Source of the DNA: Pseudomonadota bacterium
GTDB taxonomy: Bacteria; Pseudomonadota; Gammaproteobacteria; Xanthomonadales; Rhodanobacteraceae
Length of the DNA: 12,865 bases
NCBI GenBank assembly: GCA_018241165.1
Contig: JAFEEK010000473.1
Location: 1 to 12,865, forward strand
Reading direction: 5' to 3'
Part shown: positions 1-7,900 of the stretch, piece by piece
Layout of the letters: the number at the start of each line of letters is the position of its first letter
Numbering within the stretch: position 1 is the stretch's first letter
Notes under the pieces: model-generated
The model's database searches: none
Seen by the model: the letters and a program-made list of their open reading frames with translations, nothing else
What the model was told of the DNA's origin: nothing
Made by a program: the position numbers and the translations under genes

Positions 1-911
1 GCGGTTTCGACGATAACGAGGTCGTAGCCCTGCCCTTTGAGGAATCCGATGCAATCCTTGAGCACCACGCTGGTCGCCGCGTGCTGGCGGCGCGTGGCCA
101 TCGAACGCATGTACACGCGATGACTGCGCAGCGAATTCATGCGGATGCGGTCGCCCAACAATGCGCCACCCGAGCGACGTCTAGTAGGATCGACCGCAAG
201 CACCGCGATGCGCATGTGCCCGAACGCGTGCAGGAAGCGCAGCACGAGTTCATCGACGACGCTGGACTTGCCCGCGCCGCCGGTGCCGGTGATGCCGAGC
301 ACCGGCGTCTTGCCACCGGCGAGCTGCCACTCGCGGCGCAGGCGCGTGAGTTCTGCCTCGTCGAATACGCCTTCCTCGATCGCGGTGAGCATCTTGCCGA
401 CCGAGATTTCATCGTCCAGCGACACCTTGCCGGGCCGTTGCGTCGTGACGCGATGCTCGTTCGCGCGCCGCACCACGTCCTCGATCATGTGCACCAGGCC
501 CATGTGCATGCCGTCGTTCGGGTGGTAGATGCGCTCCACGCCGTAGGTTTGCAGTTCGGCGATTTCCTCTGGCGTGATGGTGCCGCCACCGCCGCCAAAG
601 ACTCTGATATGGGCCGCTCCCCGGTCGCGGAGCATGTCCACCATGTACTTGAAATACTCGACATGGCCGCCCTGATAACTGGACAGCGCGATGCCGTCGG
701 CGTCTTCCTGCAGCGCCGCGCGCACGACATCCTCGACGCTGCGGTTATGGCCGAGGTGAATGACCTCGACGCCCTGCGCCTGGATCAGACGGCGCATGAT
801 GTTGATCGCGGCGTCGTGGCCATCGAACAGGCTGGCGGCGGTAACGAAGCGCAACGGTGTCGATTCGGCGGACGGCACGCTGGCGGGAAGATTCTTGGCA
901 GTGGTGCTCAT
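1..911 (-). CDS. icmF: IcmF-type fused isobutyryl-CoA mutase, N-terminal part (runs off left edge)
   Basis: This is the first 303 residues of an adenosylcobalamin-dependent acyl-CoA mutase in which the B12-binding domain and a MeaI-like GTPase chaperone precede the mutase domain. The family interconverts isobutyryl-CoA and n-butyryl-CoA in the cytoplasm. Residues 20-150 form the B12 domain: DGHDAA at 30-35 (H32 is the expected cobalt ligand; the usual final Gly of DxHxxG is Ala), SSYQGGHVEYFKYM at 77-90, and the glycine run VFGGGGG at 104-110. The GTPase starts near residue 203, with the P-loop GITGTGGAGKSS at 206-217 and the family stretch GGALLGDRIRMN at 248-259. ATG at 911 is preferred: it lies about 20 nt downstream of a good -10 element, and the nearest in-frame upstream start (GTG, 935) would precede the likely transcription start. 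The Shine-Dalgarno is weak. Family members are about 1,090 residues long, so roughly 790 residues (linker and mutase barrel) lie outside. An ordinary methylmalonyl-CoA mutase is unlikely, because there the B12 domain is C-terminal. Confidence 0.93.
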   Translation of the reverse strand, partial: MSTTAKNLPASVPSAESTPLRFVTAASLFDGHDAAINIMRRLIQAQGVEVIHLGHNRSVEDVVRAALQEDADGIALSSYQGGHVEYFKYMVDMLRDRGAAHIRVFGGGGGTITPEEIAELQTYGVERIYHPNDGMHMGLVHMIEDVVRRANEHRVTTQRPGKVSLDDEISVGKMLTAIEEGVFDEAELTRLRREWQLAGGKTPVLGITGTGGAGKSSVVDELVLRFLHAFGHMRIAVLAVDPTRRRSGGALLGDRIRMNSLRSHRVYMRSMATRRQHAATSVVLKDCIGFLKGQGYDLVIVET

Positions 912-915
912 GGCG

Positions 916-954
916 GGCTTCGCATTGGAATCCACGAATTGTAGCGCCGAAGCC
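916..954. repeat. Inverted repeat flanking the icmF -10 element
   Basis: GGCTTCG (916-922) is repeated in inverted form as CGAAGCC (948-954), with 25 bp between the arms. The arms lie on either side of the minus-strand -10 element at 938-943. This could be an operator for a regulator of branched-chain acyl-CoA metabolism. Seven-base repeats do arise by chance in GC-rich DNA, and I recognise no known regulator's consensus here. The rest of the 912-1027 intergenic region holds only the two divergent promoters. Confidence 0.25.
938..943 (-). promoter_or_regulatory. Candidate -10 element for icmF
   Basis: The minus strand reads TACAAT here, a 5/6 match to the sigma-70 -10 box in otherwise GC-rich DNA. 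Transcription would begin near 931, giving a leader of about 20 nt before the ATG at 911. No good -35 hexamer is visible 16-18 bp upstream, so the promoter may depend on an activator. Confidence 0.45.
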
Positions 955-992
955 GCATCCGTTCGCGCCCGGGAGCCTGCGGTCGCGCTTCC

Positions 993-1001
993 TGCTAAAA
1001 T
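993..1001 (+). promoter_or_regulatory. Extended -10 promoter for the leucine dehydrogenase operon
   Basis: TGCTAAAAT matches the extended -10 form (TG, one base, then TAAAAT at 996-1001). Transcription would start near 1008, about 20 nt before the ATG at 1028. No convincing -35 is seen, which is normal for extended -10 promoters. Confidence 0.5.
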
Positions 1002-1027
1002 GTGCGGCTGCTATTTCGGAGATTGCC

Positions 1028-2131
1028 ATGATTTTCGACACCATCGCCAATACCGGCCACGAACAGGTCGTGTTCTGCCAGAGCAAGGACGCGGGCCTGA
1101 AGGCCATCATCGCCATCCACAACACCGTGCTTGGACCGGCGCTGGGCGGCCTGCGCATGTGGCCGTACAAGAGCGAACAGGAAGCGTTGAACGATGTGCT
1201 GCGCCTGTCGCGTGGCATGACGTTCAAGAACGCGGTCGCGGGCCTGAACATCGGCGGCGGCAAGGCGGTGATCATCGGCGATCCGGCCAAGGACAAGTCC
1301 GAAGCGCTGTTCCGCGCGTTCGGGCGCTTCGTCAATTCGCTCAATGGCCGCTATATCACCGCCGAGGACGTCGGCATCGATGTCAACGACATGGAATGGG
1401 TGTTCCGCGAAACCGAATTCGTCACCGGCGTGCACCAGGTGCATGGCGGATCGGGCGATCCGTCGCCGTTCACCGCCTTCGGTACGCTGCAGGGCCTGAT
1501 GGCCGCACTGCACGCCAAGTACGGCGAGGAAGACGTCAGCAAGCGCAGCTTCGCCGTGCAGGGCGCCGGCCATGTCGGCATGGAATTCATCAAGTTGCTG
1601 CGCGAGCAAGGCGCCAAGGTATTCGTCACCGACATCAACCCGGAACTGGTCAAGCGCGCGGTCGATGAATTTGGTTGCACCGCCGTGGGCCTGGACGAGA
1701 TCTACGACGTCGACGCCGACGTTTATTCGCCCTGCGCGCTTGGTGGCACGGTCAACGAAAAAACCCTGTCGCGGATCAAGGCCAAGATCATCTGCGGCGC
1801 GGCCAACAACCAGCTCGCCACCGACGCGATCGGCGACGAACTCGACAAGCGTGGCATCCTGTACGCACCGGACTACGCGGTCAACGCCGGCGGCGTGATG
1901 AACGTATCGCTCGAGATCGACGGCTACAACCGCGAGCGCGCCATGCGCATGATGCGCACGATCTACCACAATGTCGGCCGCATCTTCCAGATCGCCAAGC
2001 GCGACGGCATCCCGACCTACAAGGCCGCCGACCGCATGGCCGAGGAGCGCATTGCCGCGATCGGCAAGATCAAGTTGCCGCACATGGGCAACAACGGCCC
2101 CCGTTTCCTCGGGCGCATGCGAGGCCATTGA
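1028..2131 (+). CDS. Leucine dehydrogenase (Glu/Leu/Phe/Val dehydrogenase family)
   Basis: This cytoplasmic NAD-dependent enzyme reversibly deaminates leucine, valine and isoleucine to their 2-keto acids. At 367 residues it matches the length of leucine and valine dehydrogenases and is shorter than glutamate dehydrogenases. The substrate domain holds LGPALGGLRMWPY (35-47), TFKNAVAGLNIGGGKAVI (65-82; K67 for the substrate carboxylate, K79 catalytic) and TAEDVG (111-116; D114 catalytic). The Rossmann fold follows, with VQGAGHVG at 177-184 and TDINPE at 201-206. CGAANNQL (256-263) and YAVNAGGVMN (283-292) are further family blocks. The frame stays open upstream to 857, but ATG 1028 is chosen because GGAG (1018-1021) lies 6 nt before it and the extended -10 lies just upstream. 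It is the first gene of an operon with the acyl-CoA dehydrogenase. Substrate preference (Leu over Val, or Phe) is inferred from similarity and context. Confidence 0.93.
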   Translation: MIFDTIANTGHEQVVFCQSKDAGLKAIIAIHNTVLGPALGGLRMWPYKSEQEALNDVLRLSRGMTFKNAVAGLNIGGGKAVIIGDPAKDKSEALFRAFGRFVNSLNGRYITAEDVGIDVNDMEWVFRETEFVTGVHQVHGGSGDPSPFTAFGTLQGLMAALHAKYGEEDVSKRSFAVQGAGHVGMEFIKLLREQGAKVFVTDINPELVKRAVDEFGCTAVGLDEIYDVDADVYSPCALGGTVNEKTLSRIKAKIICGAANNQLATDAIGDELDKRGILYAPDYAVNAGGVMNVSLEIDGYNRERAMRMMRTIYHNVGRIFQIAKRDGIPTYKAADRMAEERIAAIGKIKLPHMGNNGPRFLGRMRGH

Positions 2132-2140
2132 GGAAAATCC

Positions 2141-3298
2141 ATGCGCGCGTTTTCCCTCGGCGAAGAAATCGACCTGTTGCGCGAAAGCGTGCGCGCGTTC
2201 GCGGACAAGGAAATTGCGCCACGCGCGGATCTGATCGACCGCGAGAACGTGTTTCCGCACGACCTGTGGCGCAAGTTCGGCGAAATGGGTTTGCTCGGCA
2301 TTACCGTGCCGGAAGAATACGGCGGCAGCGGCATGGGTTACCTCGCGCACCTGGTGGCGATGGAAGAAATCTCGCGCGCATCCGGTTCGGTCGGCTTGTC
2401 GTATGGCGCGCATTCGAACCTTTGCGTCAACAACATCCTGCACAACGCGAGCGAGGCGCAGAAGAAGAAATACCTGCCCAAGCTGTGCAGCGGCGAGTTC
2501 GTCGGCGCGCTGGCGATGAGCGAACCGGGCGCCGGTTCCGATGTCGTCGGCTCGATGACCTGCAAGGCCGAGAAAAATGGCGACACCTGGATCGCCAACG
2601 GCAACAAGATGTGGATCACGAACGGCCCGGATGCCAACGTGCTGCTGGTCTACATGCGCACCGCCGACAAACGCGCCGGCAGCCGCTGCATGACCGCCTT
2701 CATCGTCGAGAAAGGCATGCAGGGATTTTCAACCGCGCAAAAGCTCGACAAGTTGGGCATGCGCGGCAGCAATACCTGCGAACTCGTGTTCGAGAACTGC
2801 GAGATTCCCGATACGCATCGCGTCGGCGAGGTCAACGAAGGCGTGCGCGTGCTGATGAGCGGCCTGGACACCGAGCGCCTGGTGCTGTCCGGCGGCCCGA
2901 TCGGCCTGATGCAGGCGGCACTCGACATCGCCCTGCCCTACGTGCGCGAGCGCCGGCAGTTCAACGCGCCGATCGGAACCTTCGGCATCATGCAGGCCAA
3001 GGTCGCCGACATGTACACGCAGCTGCAATCCGCGCGCGCCTATGCCTACATGGTGGCGAAGGATTTCGACAACGGGATCAAGTCGCGCGTCGATCCGGCT
3101 TCGTGCCTGCTGCATGCTTCGCAAAATGCCGTGCAGGTCGCGCTGGAAGCGATCCAGGCGCTGGGCGGCAACGGCTACATCAACGAATATCCGGCCGGGC
3201 GCATCCTGCGCGACGCCAAGCTCTATGAAATCGGTGCCGGCACCAACGAAATCCGGCGCATGCTGATCGGCCGCGAGCTGTTCCACGGCAAGTGGTGA
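2141..3298 (+). CDS. ivd: Isovaleryl-CoA dehydrogenase (acyl-CoA dehydrogenase family)
   Basis: This FAD flavoprotein oxidises isovaleryl-CoA to 3-methylcrotonyl-CoA in leucine breakdown and passes electrons to ETF. Its 385 residues are full length for bacterial enzymes of the family. It carries the family signatures [13 protein letters not shown] (123-135), [19 protein letters not shown] (273-291) and [19 protein letters not shown] (340-358). It is called isovaleryl-CoA specific for two reasons. The likely catalytic Glu is E245 in GLDTERLVL (241-249), the position used by IVD. The site where medium- and short-chain enzymes keep their base reads [11 protein letters not shown] (363-373) and has no Glu at the usual spot. 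The Shine-Dalgarno GAGGA (2130-2134) overlaps the stop codon of leucine dehydrogenase, and the gap between the genes is 9 nt, so co-transcription and translational coupling are likely. The usual liu partners (methylcrotonyl-CoA carboxylase, methylglutaconyl-CoA hydratase) are not in the window. Confidence 0.93.
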   Translation: MRAFSLGEEIDLLRESVRAFADKEIAPRADLIDRENVFPHDLWRKFGEMGLLGITVPEEYGGSGMGYLAHLVAMEEISRASGSVGLSYGAHSNLCVNNILHNASEAQKKKYLPKLCSGEFVGALAMSEPGAGSDVVGSMTCKAEKNGDTWIANGNKMWITNGPDANVLLVYMRTADKRAGSRCMTAFIVEKGMQGFSTAQKLDKLGMRGSNTCELVFENCEIPDTHRVGEVNEGVRVLMSGLDTERLVLSGGPIGLMQAALDIALPYVRERRQFNAPIGTFGIMQAKVADMYTQLQSARAYAYMVAKDFDNGIKSRVDPASCLLHASQNAVQVALEAIQALGGNGYINEYPAGRILRDAKLYEIGAGTNEIRRMLIGRELFHGKW

Positions 3299-3321
3299 CT
3301 GGTACACGTTGCCGCTGATCG

Positions 3322-3344
3322 CGCCGCGCCCGGGCCGGCGTTTT
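3322..3344 (+). terminator. Weak Rho-independent terminator after ivd
   Basis: CGCCG (3322-3326) can pair with CGGCG (3336-3340) around a 9-nt loop that is itself GC-rich and partly self-complementary. TTTT (3341-3344) follows. The 5-bp stem is short, so termination may be partial. It sits 24 nt after the ivd stop, in the 120-bp gap before the response regulator. Confidence 0.45.
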
Positions 3345-3360
3345 CCCGTCCGGACAATGC

Positions 3361-3391
3361 TTGCCAAGATGCGCCGGTTCTGCGCTACACT
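3361..3391 (+). promoter_or_regulatory. Candidate promoter for the HD-GYP regulator
   Basis: TTGCCA (3361-3366) and TACACT (3386-3391) resemble -35 and -10 boxes, but the 19-bp spacer is longer than ideal. Transcription would start near 3398, about 20 nt before the ATG at 3419. A G-rich Shine-Dalgarno-like stretch (3408-3415) precedes the start codon. Confidence 0.35.
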
Positions 3392-3418
3392 CGATCCATC
3401 CACGAACGGGGGTGGATC

Positions 3419-4936
3419 ATGAACGCTCTCAGCAGCACGTTTAACCTCAGGGATGCCCCCCGCGCGCCGCCGTGGAAGGTGCTGATCGTCGACGACGAGC
3501 CAGAGGTGCATGCGGTTACGCGCCTGGTACTCGGCAACTTTCGCTTCGCCGACCGCCCGCTCCAGTTTCTCAACGCGACATCGGCCGCCCAGGCCGAAAC
3601 GATGCTGCGCGAACACCCGGACATCGCCGTGATGTTGCTTGACGTGGTGATGGAAACCGACCGTGCCGGACTGGATCTCGTGCGTACGGTGCGCGAACGC
3701 CACGGCAATCATTTTGTCCGCATCGTGTTGCGCACCGGCCAGCCCGGACAAGCGCCCGAACAGCATGTCATCGCCAATTACGACATCAACGACTACAAGG
3801 AAAAAACCGAGCTCACCGCGCAGAAACTCGCCACGACCATGTTCGCGGCGTTGCGCAGCTATCGCGACATGCGCACGATCGAAGCCAGCCGGCGCGGGTT
3901 GGAACGCGTCATCGACGCATCCACCTACATCTTTTCACACGAACACTCGCAACGTTTTGCGCTCGCGGCGATGGAACAGATTGCCGATCTGATCGGCGGT
4001 ACCCGCGGCGTCATGCTGTGCCGCGTGCCCAACGCAGACGCCACGCCGGAGCACTTGCCGGTTGCCGCCGCGACCGGCGCCTACCGCGGCATGGCCGGTC
4101 ACAATGCCGATGAAAAACTTCCGCCAAAACTCGGCGCCGCCTTGCGCCATGCCACGGCGAACCGCCAGCACATTTTCGACGACGACCACTTCGTCTTGTT
4201 CGTCGGTGACGCGCGCGCGCACGAAAACCTGGTCTACCTGGGCGAAAGCCAGGCGAGCAACGAACTCACCCATCGCCTGCTCGAGGTGTTCGCGACCAAT
4301 GTGTCGGTCGCCTATGAAAACCTGCATCTGAATCGCGACTTGCTCGACAGCCAGCTCGAGATGGTGCACCTGCTTGCCGGCGCGGCGGAAACGCGATCCT
4401 GGGAAACCGCCAATCATGTCAGGCGCGTTGGCATGATCACGGAAATGCTCGGGCAATTCTACGGACTCGACGAAAAAACCACCGATGCATTGCGCACGGC
4501 ATCGCCGCTCCACGACATCGGCAAGATCGGAATCCCCGACGCGATCCTCAACAAGCCCGGCCCGCACACCCCGGATGAAACCGTGGTCATGCGCACCCAC
4601 GCCGAGCTCGGCGCGCGGCTGCTGTCGATGTCGCAACGACCGTTGCTCAGGCTCGCTGCCGAGATCGCGATGACGCATCACGAGAACTGGGATGGTTCCG
4701 GCTATCCGCATGGCTTGAGCGGAGAAGCGATTCCCATCGGTGGGCGCATCACCATGCTCGCGGATGTGTTCGACGCACTCGGCAGCCGACGCTGCTACAA
4801 ACAACCCTGGCCGGTCGAGGACATTCGCGCCTTCATCGTCGAGCAAAGCGGCATCAAATTCGAGCCGCGCCTGGTCGAGTTGCTGTTCGAGAACTGGGAC
4901 CGTATCCAGACCGTGCGCGCGCAATTGCCCGACTGA
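3419..4936 (+). CDS. REC-DUF3369-HD-GYP response regulator, predicted c-di-GMP phosphodiesterase
   Basis: This 505-residue cytoplasmic regulator is predicted to hydrolyse cyclic di-GMP when its receiver is phosphorylated. The REC domain (about 20-140) has the acidic pair D25/D26, phospho-acceptor D75 in LLDVVM, T106 in LRTGQPG, and the lysine region NDYKEK (124-129). Residues 150-310 match DUF3369, a GAF-like domain found between REC and HD-GYP domains. The HD-GYP domain (about 315-500) looks intact: H333 in ANHVRRVG, H365/D366 in LHDIGKIGIPD, and HHENWDGSGYP at 420-430, so activity is expected. There is no DNA-binding domain. ATG 3419 is preceded by GGGGG (3408-3412) at 6-nt spacing. It ends 12 nt from the stop codon of a convergent sensor kinase lacking a receiver, its likeliest partner; that pairing is inferred from position. 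The expected output is a local or global fall in c-di-GMP, affecting biofilm, motility or exopolysaccharide. Confidence 0.93.
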   Translation: MNALSSTFNLRDAPRAPPWKVLIVDDEPEVHAVTRLVLGNFRFADRPLQFLNATSAAQAETMLREHPDIAVMLLDVVMETDRAGLDLVRTVRERHGNHFVRIVLRTGQPGQAPEQHVIANYDINDYKEKTELTAQKLATTMFAALRSYRDMRTIEASRRGLERVIDASTYIFSHEHSQRFALAAMEQIADLIGGTRGVMLCRVPNADATPEHLPVAAATGAYRGMAGHNADEKLPPKLGAALRHATANRQHIFDDDHFVLFVGDARAHENLVYLGESQASNELTHRLLEVFATNVSVAYENLHLNRDLLDSQLEMVHLLAGAAETRSWETANHVRRVGMITEMLGQFYGLDEKTTDALRTASPLHDIGKIGIPDAILNKPGPHTPDETVVMRTHAELGARLLSMSQRPLLRLAAEIAMTHHENWDGSGYPHGLSGEAIPIGGRITMLADVFDALGSRRCYKQPWPVEDIRAFIVEQSGIKFEPRLVELLFENWDRIQTVRAQLPD

Positions 4937-4948
4937 AATCCGCGCACA

Positions 4949-7900
4949 TCAGGCGCTGCCAATGGGCACGAAGATTTCGAACAGGGCGCCCTCGCCCGGA
5001 CTGCTCACCACGCGGATGCTGCCCTTGAGCAATTGCGTGACCAGGTTGTAGACCACATGCAATCCGAGCCCGGATCCGCCCTCGCTGCGGCGAGTGGTGA
5101 AGAACGGTTCGAAAATGCGCGCACTGGTTTCCGCACTCATGCCGGCGCCATCATCGCTGTAGGTCAATTCGACAACGTTGCCATTTCGCTGCGCGCCGAT
5201 GGTCAAGGTACCGGCCGCGCCATGCGGATAGGCATGATGCAATGAATTCATGACCAGATTGCTGACGATCTGGTACAAGGCGCCCGGGTAGGTATCCAGC
5301 GTTATCGGTTCGGGGCAGACCACGCGAACCACATGGGACGTCTTCTTCAGGCTCGGGCCGAGCGAGGTCAGGATGTCGTTCAGGTAGGCGCCAAGTTCGA
5401 TCGTGCGACGCTCTTCGGTTGCCTGGTCGACTGCGATCAGTTTGAAACTCTTGATCAGCCGATCGGCGCGCTGCAGGTTGCGCAGGATGATTTCCGAGCT
5501 TTCGCCGATCAGCTCCGATATCCCCGACCACTCCGCCGGACCGAGCGTCGGCATCCGCGCCAGGCGCATCGATTCTTCGCGCAGGTGCGACGCCGCAGTG
5601 ACGGTAACGCCCAGCGGTGTATTGATTTCGTGCGCGATTCCGGCGACCAATCCGCCGAGTGCCGCCATTTTTTCGGACTCGAGCAACTGACGCTGGGCCT
5701 GGGTCAACTGCTGCAGGGTCTGCCGCAGCTCGGCGTTCGCACGACGCACGTCGGCAGTGCGTGAATCCACGCGCGATTCGAGCTCTTCGTTCAATTTGCG
5801 CAGCGATTCCTCGGCGCGTTTCAATGTGGTGATGTCCTGGGTAGTGCCCACGATGCGCACGGCGCGATTGCTGGCGTCGCGCTCGACCACGCGCCCGCGC
5901 GTGAGCAGCCAGCGCCATTCGCCGGCGATATCCTGCGTGCGGTAGCTGACTTCGATGAATTCGCTTTCACCCTTGACGTGCGCCGCCACTTCACGCAAAA
6001 ACGCCGGCAAGTCATCCGCGTGCACGAAGGGCTGGTAATCCGAAATGGTTTGCGCCGCCGCGTCCTCGGTGACGCGCAGGTTCGGCAAGCGGTTCTCGCG
6101 CAAGAACGAGCCATTGCGCAGGTCGACGTCCCATAGTTCGCCACCACTGCCCCACAGCGCATATTTCAGGCGCTCGGCACTGGCCCGGATCGCCTCGCGC
6201 GCCTGTTCCTGCTGGCGCCAGTTCGCACGGGTTCGCCACACGCCGACAAAGACCAGCAGCGCCAGCGCGGCGCAATACCCGGTGATGGCAGACGCCGACA
6301 GCCACGCTGCGCGCTGCACATGCACCGCCAGCTTCGCTTCGCGCGAATTCCATGGAAATCCGGCGCGGCGCGTACGCACACGCAAGAGGTAGTCGCCCGC
6401 GGCCAGGTCCGTGTACATGGCAAATCGCCGTGAAGCACCCGTGTCGATCCACTGCTCGTCGTGGCCCTGCAGCAGGTAGGAATATTCGACCGATTTCGGG
6501 TCAGCGAATCCGAACGCGCTGAACTCGAAACCGATGTTGCGCTGGCGACTGCGGAACGTCGCGGTGCCGCCGTTCCACGGCGCCTGTTGCAGCGGTGAGT
6601 CGGCATCCTGCCAGTGCAGGGCGACCGGTTGGTTGTTGAGCAGCACGGCCGTGAGTACCGGCGCCGGGATCGGTGCGGGGGTCACTTGCAGCGGATCGAA
6701 AAGCGTTGCGCCCGACAGCCCGCCGAAAAGAATGCGGCGATCGGGAAGCACGGTGGCGACATTGATGTAGTAGCCCTGCAACAAGGTGCCGTCGGATGGT
6801 CCGAAATTGGCGATGTGGCCGCTGCCCGGGTCGTAGCGGCTGATGCCGGCGGTCGTGCTGATCCACAGTGCATGGCGGTCGTCTTCGATGATGCTGCCGA
6901 TCGCGTCTGCACCCAGGCCCTCGGCCGTTGCAATGGTCTCGAATTTCGGGTTTGCATACGTACCCGGCAGCAAATGGTTCATGCCGCCGCCCTGGGTGCC
7001 GATCCAGATTCCGCCACGGCTGTCCTGCAAGAACGTCGTTATGGTGTCGTTGCTCAGTGAACTCGGGTCCTGCGGATTGGCACGATAGTGACGAAACTCT
7101 CCGCTTGCGCGGTCGTACCGGTCCAATCCGCCCGGACGCAGCGCCACCCAGATCGCGCCTTGCGCATCTTCGAGCATGCTCGCGACCGGGCCAAAACCGA
7201 TACTTTTTTGCGGATTCGCCAGGTCGTGATGATGATGCCGAAAGCGCTTGCAGCCGGCACATAGCTCGTCCAGGCCCGCATCGGCCGTGCCGATCCACAG
7301 CGTACCTTCGCGATCTTCCATGGCGAACAGCAAGTCGTCACTGGCCAGACTGCCCGGATCCTTCGCATCGTGGTGGAAGCGGACAAAGGAATTGCTGCCC
7401 TGCGCCTTGCGCACCAGGCCGCCGCCGGCAGTGGCGATCCACAGGTTGCCTTCGCGGCCGCGCGTGATCTGTTCGATCAGCGCGACCGGCAAGGCGGCAG
7501 GATTGGCGTCGTCCGCGGGCAGGTGCGCGATGACGCCGAGCGTCGGATCGAAGTGCACCAGGCCGCTACCGCCAGGCAAGCCCAGCCAGATCGTACCGTC
7601 CGGGTTCGCCAGCGCGGACACTACCGGATTGACCGGCAGCGTGCGCGGATCGCCGGGCACCGAGCGCAGGCTCTTGAAAACCTCCGTGCGCAGCTCGTGC
7701 ACGCTGATGCCGTTGTTCCACGAGCCGGCCCAGACCAGCCCATCGCGGTCGACCAAAACGGTTTCCTGACGGTCCGCGGCCAGGCTGCGCGGATTCGCCG
7801 GATCGTGCCGGTACTGGTCGATGCGACCGCTGTCGGGGTCGATGCGCAGCAATCCATTCGCCTTGGTCGCCACCCACAGACGCCCGCGTTCATCGAATTG

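Noticed and set aside
81..944. 287-codon plus-strand frame opposite icmF
   Set aside because: The minus strand encodes clear B12-binding and P-loop motifs through the whole stretch, so this is its shadow.
995..2443. 482-codon minus-strand frame opposite leucine dehydrogenase
   Set aside because: Antisense to a full-length enzyme with intact catalytic residues; no recognisable domain.
1675..3228. 517-codon plus-strand frame spanning leucine dehydrogenase and IVD
   Set aside because: It is out of frame with two clear genes and Arg-rich, with no motifs or ribosome site; a shadow.
3935..4924. 329-codon minus-strand frame opposite the HD-GYP regulator
   Set aside because: It mirrors the DUF3369 and HD-GYP coding sequence and carries no motif of its own.
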